A stretch of DNA of 64,000 bases from Palsa-1392 sp036490335 (GTDB lineage: Bacteria > Verrucomicrobiota > Verrucomicrobiia > Chthoniobacterales > UBA10450), in contig DASXEB010000019.1 in NCBI GenBank assembly GCA_036490335.1, positions 259,671 through 323,670 of the forward strand. Direction: 5' to 3'. The notes below the pieces were generated by a model, which was not told the origin of the DNA, did not search any database, and saw nothing but the letters and a program-made list of their open reading frames with translations. The position numbers and the translations under genes are program-made. This document shows positions 44,944 through 53,162 of this stretch, one piece after another; position 1 is the first letter of the stretch; every line of letters starts with the position of its first letter.

Positions 44944-45969
44944 ATGCCTGACCGACCACTCGTCAAAACCGTCGCGATCGATCCAGAATTAATTCCGGGC
45001 GCGCACAACGCTGTCCACGATTGCCTGCGCCTCCAGCCTAACGAGCGCATCACCATCATCACCGACGAAGCGACGCGCGAGATCGCCGCCGCGCTCCAGG
45101 CCGAAGTCGAGGAGGTCGGCTCGGAGTTTGCCGTCTTTGTTTTGGAAAAATACGCCGAGCGTCCCCTAACGAACATGCCGCAGATCATCCTCGACGATCT
45201 CAACACGTCGCAGGTCTCGATCTTCGCCGCGCAAACGCAGCGGGGCGAACTCGGCTCGCGCATGCAGATGAGCGAGATCGTGAACAAGAATCACATCCGC
45301 CACGGCCACATGGTGAACATCAGCCGGCCCATCATGCTCGAAGGCATGCGCGCCGATTTTCGCGCGATCGACGAGCTCAGCCAGCGGCTGGTCGAGCGCG
45401 CGCGCAAAACGAAACGCGTCACCTGCCGCACGGCCGCCGGGACCGATTACACCGCCGATCTTTCCGCCAACCTGCGCTGGCTCAAAACGAGCGGCATCAT
45501 CACGCCGGAAAAATGGGGCAACCTGCCCGGCGGTGAAATTTTCACCTCGCCCTTCGACTCGAACGGCATCTTCGTCGTCGATGGCGTGGTCGGCGATTAT
45601 CTTTGCCAGAAATACGGCGACATCCAGGCGACCCCGCTCACGATCGAGATCGCGGACAACCGCATCCGCTCGCTCGCCTGCGACAACCAGGAGCTGCTCG
45701 AAGAATTTCGCGCCTACACGAGCACGGACGAGAACAGCAACCGCGTCGGCGAATTCGCCGTCGGCACGAACACCGCCTGCACCCACGTCATCGGCAACAT
45801 TTTGCAGGACGAAAAAATCCCCGGCATCCACATCGCCTTCGGCCATCCCTACGCCGAGCACACCGGCCAGACCTGGCTCTCGAAAACGCACATCGACTGC
45901 GTCGGCCGCGACTTCGACATCTGGTTCGACGACGAACAGGTGATGCGCAAAGGCAAATTCCTCATTTAG
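44944..45969 (+). CDS. M29-like aminopeptidase
   Basis: 341 residues resembling the M29 (aminopeptidase T/AmpS) family: VPDRN-type N-terminal fold, KRVTCRTAAGTDYTADLS, GNLPGGEIFTSPFDSNGIFVVDG, and the metal-ligand region HIAFGHPYAEHTGQTW and KTHIDCVG. Probably a cytoplasmic metallo-aminopeptidase; one expected C-terminal ligand set is hard to verify by eye. Followed by a palindromic element and then the accessory patch. Confidence 0.8.
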   Translation: MPDRPLVKTVAIDPELIPGAHNAVHDCLRLQPNERITIITDEATREIAAALQAEVEEVGSEFAVFVLEKYAERPLTNMPQIILDDLNTSQVSIFAAQTQRGELGSRMQMSEIVNKNHIRHGHMVNISRPIMLEGMRADFRAIDELSQRLVERARKTKRVTCRTAAGTDYTADLSANLRWLKTSGIITPEKWGNLPGGEIFTSPFDSNGIFVVDGVVGDYLCQKYGDIQATPLTIEIADNRIRSLACDNQELLEEFRAYTSTDENSNRVGEFAVGTNTACTHVIGNILQDEKIPGIHIAFGHPYAEHTGQTWLSKTHIDCVGRDFDIWFDDEQVMRKGKFLI

Positions 45970-45980
45970 CCGCCGATCCA

Positions 45981-46049
45981 TTGTAGGGCAGGCGCCCCGC
46001 CTGCCGACGTTAACCATCCGACACGGCAACCAAGTCGGTCGCCCTACAA
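45981..46049. repeat. 69-bp palindromic intergenic element
   Basis: Terminal inverted repeats TTGTAGGGC and GCCCTACAA are perfect over 9 bp. Just inside the left end GGCAGGCG and CGCCTGCC form an 8-bp hairpin with loop CCC. REP- or MITE-like; the hairpin may also act as a terminator for the M29 gene. No copy elsewhere in the window. Confidence 0.6.
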
Positions 46050-46064
46050 ATCCGGGCAGCAAAA

Positions 46065-46378
46065 CCCGCGTCGCCGCACCGCAAGTCACGACGAGCCGTT
46101 TCAACTCTCTTACAGACCGCTTCAACTCGCCGTCGGATCGTTTAAAGTCCGCGTAGATTCTGCAAAACCGCGCGTCGCGGCACCGCTAGCGCGCGTCGCC
46201 CGACCGCAACTGCGCGTCAGACCGTTCCAAGTGCGCGTTGCCCGTCCCCAAGCGCGCGTCGACCGATCACAAGTGCGCATCGCCGCCACTCAAGCGCGCG
46301 TAAATTTCGCCCAAGTCAGCGACAGATGACCAAAAATGCGCGTCGAACCGTCCAACTGCGCGTCGGACGGCTTGGTAC
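46065..46378. repeat. Degenerate 21-bp tandem array C
   Basis: About 15 units. GCGCGTC-like words occur at 46170, 46191, 46212, 46233, 46254, 46275, 46296 and 46338, all in 21-bp register, with the next at 46358 after a 1-bp loss. The unit is close to AAGTGCGCGTCGACCGNNCC. Units before 46170 and at 46317 are more degenerate. It follows the palindromic element at the left edge of the accessory patch. Confidence 0.85.
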
Positions 46379-47017
46379 TGCTGAGCCTCGGCCGCGACTG
46401 GAAACGCCTATCGAAACTGGACCACTCCCAAAGGCGCGCTCGCCCTTCTCGTGGCCTTGCAATCTCAGCGTGGCCTCTCACGGGAGAACTAGGCGTTGCT
46501 GTTGAAGTTGATGACCGAAGCCGTCCCGGGCGCGAAACGCCTCAAAAGGCGATTTGCCTGCCGGAACGCTCGTCGCATAAGACCGGCACCGTCGGCGCTC
46601 GCAACGGCATCACCTCTGCGACCAACTACGTCGGCCTTATACTCTGCCCGATGGCCGACACTTGGCGGTGGCCGCATTCGTCTCCGATTCCCACGCCAAT
46701 GATGACACCCGGAATGCGATTATCGCCCGCCTGGCCAAGCCGCTTGCGATCGCGCGTAATCGCAGGACGATGAGGCGCTAGCGGTAGGCCTTGACTCTCG
46801 ACGTACTCGGCCGCGCGGTTGCGCGCATGTGCGCGGACGAATTTTCAATTCCTCGTAGGTGCCTTTCCCCTGCTCAGGAGCGCCCTCGCCGCCCGGTAGT
46901 TCGCCGTGTGATCCGCGACCAATTTATGCTGGGGTAGTCAGGTACATTGCGGCTATCTGATCACTCGCTTCGGATGACTCAGCTGTGAAGGTTAGGCCGG
47001 ACGCCGGTCTCCCGCTC
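46379..47017. other. Gene-poor stretch
   Basis: About 640 bp with no convincing gene. Open frames are short and change codon character; one plus-strand frame around 46650-46770 reads like a decayed coding segment but matches nothing I recognise. One GTTAGGC at 46990 lacks the usual TC prefix and looks like chance. Confidence 0.5.
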
Positions 47018-48250
47018 CTAGACAACGGCCCACCATGGACACGCCACTAACCTCGATTCCAGAATACGAATCTCCGGATCGCAGCTAACCAACAACCCAC
47101 GAACACAATTTCCGTACTGCTGCCGGAAAGTTCGAAGGTGACGTGCCTCTGAACCCTTCACTGATTTCGACGCTTTCACCTCTATCGGCACCAACTTACC
47201 ATTCTCCTCCAGCACAAAATCGACTTCTTGACCGGAAGCAAGACGCCAATGGAAGAGGTCTCGGGTTGGGTCGCCGTCCTTCCACACCGACAGGTCACTA
47301 GCTATCAGCGTCTCGAGATGAAATCCCGTCGGCGTCGTTTCGCGCGCCGCAGCCAGCGCAAGCGCTGCGTCAACCATGAATATTTTTGGTGCCTTAATGA
47401 CCCGGGCTCCTGGATTACGTGAGTAAGGAGGCAACATCTCAATCAGGTAACTGCGCTCTAGCGCTTCCAGCCAGCGCCTGATGGTAGTAACAGCCACGCC
47501 GAGCTCGTTCGACAACTTGGAAGCATTCCACTCCTGTCCAGTTCTCGCGGCCAACAGCCGCACGAATGCTTCCAGACGAGCCGGGGTTTCCACAGCAAGT
47601 ATCTCCCGGACATCCCTATTCGAGAAGACCTCAACATAGTCATCCAAAATACGCAATCGTTGTTCCCTTGGCGCCGCGACTGCGCGCGGGAAACCACCGG
47701 TCTTTACTACGTCCTGCCACTCAAGTTGTCCGCTTGCGGATGCACGCTGACCTAGCTGTTGGACCACCTCTCTGTCACTTCCGCCAAAAAGAAAACTCCA
47801 TCCCAGGTGATGATCGCCGAACCGCAACTCGCTTAGTGTAAGGGGGCGGAGTGTTCTGTATGCTGCGCGTCCAAGTAGTGAATCTCCAACGGCCTTCCCC
47901 ATGCGAGGCTGGTTTGACCCACTAAGGAGATACAGCCCCTTGCGCTGGTCCTTGTCCACGACTGCTTTGATGGACAAAAGGAGGTCCGGTGTCCGCTGAG
48001 CTTCGTCAATGAAGGCTCCGCGCTCGCCGAGGCTTGCGAGGAATCCTTCAGGGTCCGCCAACGCCTGTTCCCGCACGTCGCGGTCATCCAATGTCCGATG
48101 GGCTAAACCTCGCTCCCGTGCGATTTCCTGACAAAGTGTGCTCTTCCCGACCTGGCGAGCACCCATAACGGCGACGACAGAGTAGAGGGCGAGGTCAGCC
48201 TCTACGACCGTTTTGAGTGACCGCGGATAAGCACCACTTGCATTTGCCAT
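47018..48250 (-). CDS. AAA-14/DUF4143 ATPase
   Basis: 410 residues. Walker A GARQVGKST, Walker B GAFIDEAQRTPDLL, sensor LYLLSGSNQPRM, then a winged-helix segment (KLSNELGVAVTTIRRWLEALERSYLI) and a C-terminal DUF4143 nuclease-like region (FHWRLASGQEVDFVLEENGKLVPIEVKAS). Such proteins are common in accessory regions; role unknown. Codon use differs from neighbours. It is divergent from the 48304 gene, and both products begin Met-Ala-Asn-Ala. Confidence 0.88.
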   Translation of the reverse strand: MANASGAYPRSLKTVVEADLALYSVVAVMGARQVGKSTLCQEIARERGLAHRTLDDRDVREQALADPEGFLASLGERGAFIDEAQRTPDLLLSIKAVVDKDQRKGLYLLSGSNQPRMGKAVGDSLLGRAAYRTLRPLTLSELRFGDHHLGWSFLFGGSDREVVQQLGQRASASGQLEWQDVVKTGGFPRAVAAPREQRLRILDDYVEVFSNRDVREILAVETPARLEAFVRLLAARTGQEWNASKLSNELGVAVTTIRRWLEALERSYLIEMLPPYSRNPGARVIKAPKIFMVDAALALAAARETTPTGFHLETLIASDLSVWKDGDPTRDLFHWRLASGQEVDFVLEENGKLVPIEVKASKSVKGSEARHLRTFRQQYGNCVRGLLVSCDPEIRILESRLVACPWWAVV

Positions 48251-48314
48251 ATAAGAATTCTATATTGCCTTCTTGGGAACAATATAACGTTTGGAGACAC
48301 TGTATGGCAAATGC
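48240..48314. promoter_or_regulatory. Nested inverted repeats in a divergent promoter
   Basis: Outer arms GCATTTGCCATA (48240-48251) and TATGGCAAATGC (48303-48314) are perfect 12-bp inverted repeats that contain both start codons. Inner arms TATATTG (48261-48267) and CAATATA (48280-48286) form a second dyad centred between the genes. Confidence 0.7.
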
Positions 48315-48843
48315 GTATTCAATGGACGACCTGCTCGAGTTTATCGACCACGCTAGTGACCGGGGGTTAATGCCTGCGGCCACGGCACAGGCGCTTGCCG
48401 TGGCCACCCGTAATGTTTTGGGGGTGCTCACTGACGAAGAGAAGTGCGATCTAGGCGGCCAAGACCTTGATGCTGTCATTAAACGCTTTAACAACAAGCG
48501 CGCTAAGGATTTCAATCCATCATCCTTGAAGGAATATGCGCGCCGCGTGCACCGAGCCATTGACCTTTACCTAAACTGGCGCGCCGACCCAGCGAACTTC
48601 ACGGTTAAGACTCGAACTACCGCTGGTTCTCGGAAGAAGGGAAAGGCCGCTGAGATAACTGACCATGACGAGGGAAACTCCGCGTTCGACCCGACAACGG
48701 TTGGTCAACCCGGAACGTACCAATCGTCCCTTCCGGTAAGAGCCGGAGTTGTAGTGACGCTAGCTAACGTTCCGCATGACCTGACGACGGCCGAAGCAAA
48801 TCGCTTGGCAGAATTTATCAAGATGCTCGCTGTCGCGCCGTAA
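48304..48843 (+). CDS. Small protein with integrase-N-like helical segment
   Basis: 179 residues from ATG 48304; an earlier ATG (48217) lies inside the divergent gene. Residues ~35-95 form a helical block (DLDAVIKRFNNKRAKDFNPSSLKEYARRVHRAIDLY) reminiscent of the core-binding domain of tyrosine recombinases, but no catalytic domain follows; the rest is a linker and a short strand-rich tail. Probably DNA-binding and a partner or regulator of the ATPase; inference only. Confidence 0.65.
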   Translation: MANAYSMDDLLEFIDHASDRGLMPAATAQALAVATRNVLGVLTDEEKCDLGGQDLDAVIKRFNNKRAKDFNPSSLKEYARRVHRAIDLYLNWRADPANFTVKTRTTAGSRKKGKAAEITDHDEGNSAFDPTTVGQPGTYQSSLPVRAGVVVTLANVPHDLTTAEANRLAEFIKMLAVAP

Positions 48844-49123
48844 TGCTGAACGCCGACTTAGATTCTGGCAGCTAGTATAGGAACCGTCCACCTCGCCGAC
48901 GCCACCTACGACCTCTTTCGTCCCTTCCACGGGTTGGGCCGGTTCAACAAGGGCAAGGATCGCCCTACGGCGCGGTCGTTGGCGTGCTACAGACCGTGCT
49001 GCAAATGATGGAGAACGGCGATACCTTACGGCGGTGTCGCCACCACCCATGTTGACCGAGTCGGTTCGCAATCGGCTTTAATCAGCACGAAACCAGACGC
49101 GTTCGTTACCTCGCTGCTCCTCC
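48844..49123. other. Intergenic remnant region
   Basis: About 280 bp without a supportable gene. A plus-strand frame near 48890-49000 looks protein-like but has no start, so it may be a decayed fragment. Confidence 0.4.
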
Positions 49124-49537
49124 TCATCTGAGCCAGTGAATCTTTTTCAATTCCTTCTCGACGGCTTTGAACTCCGGATCCCCGGTCACTAGCTCGGCGT
49201 TGCGCGTCTTCGCGAGGGCTGCGGCGAAACAGTCCGCGTAAGACATCTTTTTCGTGGCTTTGAAAATGGCCGCTTCGCGGACCAGCTCCAAGTCGCGCGC
49301 GTCTACGGGGACAAGTTCGACCGGCATGCCAGCGATCTCGTGCGACTTGGAATCCGCCATTTCCTGCGAGGCCCCGCGCATGATCGAATAGTAAATCTCG
49401 CCCCAATTGACGACGCTCATGAGCAATCGGGGATTTCCCTTTTCGGCTTTGAGCAAAATCTTTTCGACCTCTTCCGCGCCGGGTTCGTCGTTGAACAAGA
49501 CCATCAGCGCGTGGGCGTCCAAAACCATCGTAGCCAT
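49124..49537 (-). CDS. VapC-type PIN-domain toxin
   Basis: 137 residues. PIN-fold acidic residues are seen in MVLDAHALMVLF (first Asp), NWGEIYY (Glu), and KKMSYADCFAAALA (Asp), with a final TGDPEF. VapC toxins are Mg-dependent RNases that cut tRNA or rRNA. Two bases downstream of the AbrB-type antitoxin gene. Part of the accessory patch. Confidence 0.88.
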   Translation of the reverse strand: MATMVLDAHALMVLFNDEPGAEEVEKILLKAEKGNPRLLMSVVNWGEIYYSIMRGASQEMADSKSHEIAGMPVELVPVDARDLELVREAAIFKATKKMSYADCFAAALAKTRNAELVTGDPEFKAVEKELKKIHWLR

Positions 49538-49539
49538 GA

Positions 49540-49785
49540 TTACAGGTCTCGTTCGCGTTTCCGCTCCGACATGAAGACCTCCATGGCCTTGGTGCCCTTC
49601 AAGGAACCGCGCAGGCGACGGCGGTGCTGCGCCGTCAGCGGCTTGAGCACGATATGGTCGTGGTGCTTGTAAACGACAGCGCGGGTCCCTTCGCTGATCT
49701 CGAAATCCTTGCGCAGCCAGCTTGGGATCACGACTTGCCCCTTCACGGTGAATGAGACGGTGTCAGTTTTCGGTGTGGAACTCAT
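49540..49785 (-). CDS. AbrB/SpoVT-type antitoxin (VapB-like)
   Basis: 81 residues. The SpoVT-AbrB swapped-hairpin DNA-binding domain is seen in DTVSFTVKGQVVIPSWLRKDFEISEGTRAVVY; the C-terminal ~35 basic residues would wrap the toxin. It likely represses its own promoter in the AT-richer stretch upstream (49786-49860). Confidence 0.88.
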   Translation of the reverse strand: MSSTPKTDTVSFTVKGQVVIPSWLRKDFEISEGTRAVVYKHHDHIVLKPLTAQHRRRLRGSLKGTKAMEVFMSERKRERDL

Positions 49786-50006
49786 GATTCGAAATACTAC
49801 TAGTGGCTTGAAAGTAAGGCAACCGATTAATTGTAGGAATTGTCACCAGCCAATCAAATGACAACCCTGCAGAGGCCAAAACATTCGCGAAATATTTTCT
49901 TGCGGCGTTGCGGATTTTTCCCTAAACCCGTTGCCTAACGAGTCCCGGCGAATTCCTCCAGCTCTTCTGTTGGTTTCCGTGAGTGACTCCCAAATCACTA
50001 ACTACA

Positions 50007-50024
50007 GCCTAACGAACAAAGGAG
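50007..50024 (+). repeat. Motif copy with right flank, before the 50032 gene
   Basis: GCCTAACGAACAAAGGAG; the AAAGGAG doubles as a good Shine-Dalgarno 8 bases before ATG 50032. It represents the extended form of the dispersed motif. Confidence 0.85.
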
Positions 50025-50031
50025 AATAATT

Positions 50032-50766
50032 ATGGATAAAAGAGATCGTGTACGGATCGACCAGATTAATCGGGTCGGACAATTCGGAATTACGAACGCG
50101 GCGGATTGGACGCCGGCGGGCGGCGGGCCGGCGACGCCCGCGCAAACCAACGCGGCCAGTCTTTACGACCAGCTCAATACTCCCGACACGGGTATCGTGG
50201 CGCTGCTTTCAAACTACGGCACGGGCCGGGCGACTGGCGCGGCCGATTCTCACGGCGGGGTGGTGAGCAAGGCGACGGTGCGCAACGGCATCATGCTCGA
50301 TCTCGCCGATTGGAATGAAGCCGCCGCCGCGATCGCGAGCGCGCAGAATAAACCGGAAATCATGGCCGGTTTTCATCCGCCGCACGGCGTGAGCATGGAG
50401 GATTTCCCGAACGAGGTGAATGCGATCATCGCCGCCGCGACTCCGCTGGAAAGTGATTTCGTCGCCCTCGGGTTCGCGGCCAATTTTATCCAGGATATGA
50501 AGGATCGCGTGACGGCTTTCGGCAACGCGAAGGATGACAAAGATGAGGGATTGCAAAAGCAGGTCGGCTCGCACGGCGGCTCGAGCGCGACGATTCGCGC
50601 GGGTCTGACCGTGACCAAACAACTCAACGTGCTGATGAAAAATCTCTACAATGGCAATGCCGAGAAGACTGCGGCCTGGGCGACCGCTTCGCACATCGAG
50701 CGGGTCGGCACGAGCGGAAAGAAAAAACCTCCCGGCAACAGCGGCACGACTCCGCCGGCGAAATAA
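50032..50766 (+). CDS. Orphan hypothetical protein, Gly/Pro-rich tail
   Basis: 244 residues, start set by AAAGGAG. No signal peptide; begins MDKRDRVRIDQINRVGQFG. The mid region is mostly helical (~90-200), ending in a Lys/Pro/Gly-rich tail (TSGKKKPPGNSGTTPPAK). No family recognised. It lies outside the toxin pair and carries two motif copies directly upstream, suggesting it belongs to the core genome. Confidence 0.75.
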   Translation: MDKRDRVRIDQINRVGQFGITNAADWTPAGGGPATPAQTNAASLYDQLNTPDTGIVALLSNYGTGRATGAADSHGGVVSKATVRNGIMLDLADWNEAAAAIASAQNKPEIMAGFHPPHGVSMEDFPNEVNAIIAAATPLESDFVALGFAANFIQDMKDRVTAFGNAKDDKDEGLQKQVGSHGGSSATIRAGLTVTKQLNVLMKNLYNGNAEKTAAWATASHIERVGTSGKKKPPGNSGTTPPAK

Positions 50767-50924
50767 CGACGGGCGCCGGCATCGTGCGGCGCGGGACAGT
50801 TCGCGTCTGATTTTTCGTCACGACTCCGGGAAGGAATAGCGGGCGCGGCGGACGATGACGCCGTCGAGATGCTCGGCCACGGATCGCGTCTTGTCGCGCG
50901 TCATCCGCATGGCATGCTCTGGCG

Positions 50925-52124
50925 ATGGACGAAAAACAGCGGGCCGCTTTCAACGCCGATTTCTCGGCGGATAAATACGAAGCGCTCCTCCGTTGCGTCA
51001 ATCAAAGCGAACGCTGGCCGGCTGATTTTCGCATCTCGGAGACGCCGATTTTTTTGACGCGCGAGTTCACCGACGAAATCGTCGACGCGGCCAACGAAAT
51101 CGTGGCGCAGACGCGCACGCCGGAGTTTGTCAGGCACAGCGCGGACGCGATTCCGCCCGGCCTGGAAGTGCCTAACGAAACCGCGCATCCGAATTTTCTG
51201 GTGGTCGATTTCGGGATTTGCGAAGTCGATGGCCGGTTCACGCCGCGGTTGATCGAGCTCCAGGCTTTCCCGAGTCTTTACGGCTTTCAATTTTTTTTCC
51301 TCGGCTGTTTGCGCCAGGCGTTTCCGTCGATTCCGCGCGACTGGACCTCGGCTTTCAGCGGTTTGAAAGACGAAAGCTACCTCGCGCTTTTGCGCCGCGT
51401 CATCGTGGGCGATTGCGCGCCGGAAAACGTCGTCCTGCTCGAGATCGAACCGGAAAAACAGAAGACGCGGATCGATTTCGCCTGCACCGAAACGCTCCTC
51501 GGCGTGCGCCCGATTTGCCTAACGAGTTTAAGAAAGCGCGGGCGCGAGCTTTTCTACGAACGCGACGGCCGCGAGGTGCGGATCGAGCGCATTTATAACC
51601 GCGTCATCTTCGATGAGCTGCTGCGGCGGCCCGAGATCAAACCCGCTTTTCGTTTTCAGGATGAAGTCGACGTGGCCTGGGCGGGCCATCCGAACTGGTA
51701 TTTCCGGATCAGCAAACATTCGCTGCCATTTTTGAAAACGGCGCACACCTCGCCGGCCTTTTTCGCGGACGAATTTCCGCCTGACGAGTCGCTCGCCGAC
51801 TACGTCCTCAAGCCTCTCTACTCCTTCGCCGGGCTCGGCGTCGACATGGAGCCGACGCGCGAAAAACTGGCCGCGCTCCCGGATGCCCATGCGTGGATTT
51901 TGCAAAAGAAAGTCGCCTACGCCGAGTTCGTCCCGACGCCGGACGGCCGCCGTTCGAAAGCGGAAATCCGCATGATGTTTCTCTGGCCGGACGAGGGCGA
52001 GCCGGTGCTCGTGAACAACCTCGTCCGCATCAGCCAGGGGAAAATGATGGGCGTCGATTTCAATCGCGACAAGACCTGGGTCGGCTCGAGCATCGCCCTG
52101 CACGAGAATCGCGAGCGGGCCTAG
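50925..52124 (+). CDS. Conserved hypothetical protein, ATP-grasp-like
   Basis: 399 residues, cytoplasmic. Sections such as LVVDFGICEVDGRFTPRLIELQAFPSLYG, DYVLKPLYSFAGLGVDMEPT and HAWILQKKVAYAEFVPTPDG, then AEIRMMFLW...NNLVRISQGKMMGVDFN resemble ATP-grasp ligase strands with a Lys in a Gly loop. The family match is not certain and the substrate is unknown. A motif copy encodes Pro-Asn-Glu at 51171. Confidence 0.75.
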   Translation: MDEKQRAAFNADFSADKYEALLRCVNQSERWPADFRISETPIFLTREFTDEIVDAANEIVAQTRTPEFVRHSADAIPPGLEVPNETAHPNFLVVDFGICEVDGRFTPRLIELQAFPSLYGFQFFFLGCLRQAFPSIPRDWTSAFSGLKDESYLALLRRVIVGDCAPENVVLLEIEPEKQKTRIDFACTETLLGVRPICLTSLRKRGRELFYERDGREVRIERIYNRVIFDELLRRPEIKPAFRFQDEVDVAWAGHPNWYFRISKHSLPFLKTAHTSPAFFADEFPPDESLADYVLKPLYSFAGLGVDMEPTREKLAALPDAHAWILQKKVAYAEFVPTPDGRRSKAEIRMMFLWPDEGEPVLVNNLVRISQGKMMGVDFNRDKTWVGSSIALHENRERA

Positions 52125-52149
52125 CGCGGGCTCCCGCGCGAGAATAGTC

Positions 52150-52178
52150 TTGACACGATTTTCGGCAGTCGAAATTCT
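52150..52178 (+). promoter_or_regulatory. Candidate sigma70-type promoter
   Basis: TTGACA is followed after 17 bp by AATTCT, a partial -10 match, just upstream of ATG 52191. It fits a leaderless or short-leader transcript; moderate-to-weak match. Confidence 0.35.
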
Positions 52179-52190
52179 GCCGGCTGTCCC

Positions 52191-52820
52191 ATGACGATTC
52201 ATCCGATACTCGCCAGCAGCTCGCAGGAACACGCCGTCTGGCTCTCGTTTGGCTTCTATGTTTTGAATCTTCTCGTGCCGGCGATTCCGGCCGTCATCAT
52301 CTACCGGCTTTTTCCGGAGGGCACGACGGGAAACAGCTCGGTCGAGGGCAGCGTCGGCGGTTGGAAGATCAAGGCGGTCGGCGCTTGGGGCGCTTACGTC
52401 ACGGCGTTTTTGCTCGGCTTCTGGGCGATTAATTCAACCGCGCTTCCACTCATCAGGGCGGTCGGCGGCGCCTCGGTCTGGACGGTCGATACCGATGTCA
52501 AGCTGGTCGACGAAAAGGGCCACGAGATCAACGCGGCGATCAACAATCTGATCGTGAAACCGCCGATTGTAGAGACCTGGGGCAACCACGCCACCATCAC
52601 TCTTTTCTCGCCGACCCTTGATCCGCCGGAGCGTCTTCAGGTCAAGCTCGACGGCTACCTTGACGAGACGGTTCCGCTCAAAGCCACTCAGGGTGTCTCC
52701 GGAAAAATTACTTTGCCTTCGATCACCCTGACCCGCCTTCCGCCGCCCGACCCGACTCTTCCGGCGCCGACCCCACTGCCGGCTGGCGCGGGACCGGCGG
52801 CCATAGCCTCAAACCACTAA
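52191..52820 (+). CDS. Two-TM membrane protein with extracytoplasmic beta domain
   Basis: 209 residues. Hydrophobic segments at ~17-40 and ~62-85 flank a short loop; the remainder (~90-190) is strand-rich and resembles a PEGA/carboxypeptidase-regulatory type fold (RLQVKLDGYLDETVPLKATQGVSGKI), ending Pro-rich. Function unknown. The next gene follows by 5 bp and also encodes a small regulatory-like domain, so the pair is probably co-transcribed. Confidence 0.75.
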   Translation: MTIHPILASSSQEHAVWLSFGFYVLNLLVPAIPAVIIYRLFPEGTTGNSSVEGSVGGWKIKAVGAWGAYVTAFLLGFWAINSTALPLIRAVGGASVWTVDTDVKLVDEKGHEINAAINNLIVKPPIVETWGNHATITLFSPTLDPPERLQVKLDGYLDETVPLKATQGVSGKITLPSITLTRLPPPDPTLPAPTPLPAGAGPAAIASNH

Positions 52821-52825
52821 CTGCC

Positions 52826-53152
52826 ATGCGCTCCAAACTTCTGCTCTACATCCTGGCCTCGATTTGCCTCATCTCCGTGAACGTGCGGGCGACGGATCTG
52901 CGCGGCCGGGTCGACGGTTTCAATCCATTCACTCATACATCCGGCCCGTTTCCCGGCATCGGCGTCGCCCTCTTTGCCGTCCTTCCCAACGGCTCGTTCA
53001 CGATCGTGCGCCAGGCCGCCACCGGGCCCGATGGAATGTATTATTTTACCGGCGTCTATCCGGGCCAGTACGTCCTGCAAGTCGGCGGAGTTAATTATCC
53101 TCTCACCGTCGGCGCAGTGCCGAATCAGGACATCCCGATCATCAATCGATAA
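52826..53152 (+). CDS. Small secreted Cna_B/carboxypeptidase-regulatory-like protein
   Basis: 108 residues with a signal peptide (ASICLISVNVRA-TD), then one beta-sandwich domain: DLRGRVDGFNP...GIGVALFAV...TGPDGMYYFTGVYPGQYVLQVGG, the typical SDRD-like/CarboxypepD_reg pattern. Likely periplasmic or surface. Partner of the preceding membrane protein by position. Confidence 0.8.
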   Translation: MRSKLLLYILASICLISVNVRATDLRGRVDGFNPFTHTSGPFPGIGVALFAVLPNGSFTIVRQAATGPDGMYYFTGVYPGQYVLQVGGVNYPLTVGAVPNQDIPIINR

Positions 53153-53162
53153 GGTCGCGCGC

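Noticed and set aside
49026..49406. Alternative 126-codon frame overlapping the VapC gene
   Set aside because: The PIN-domain frame has correct acidic residues and sits 2 bp from the antitoxin; the other frame has no recognisable features.
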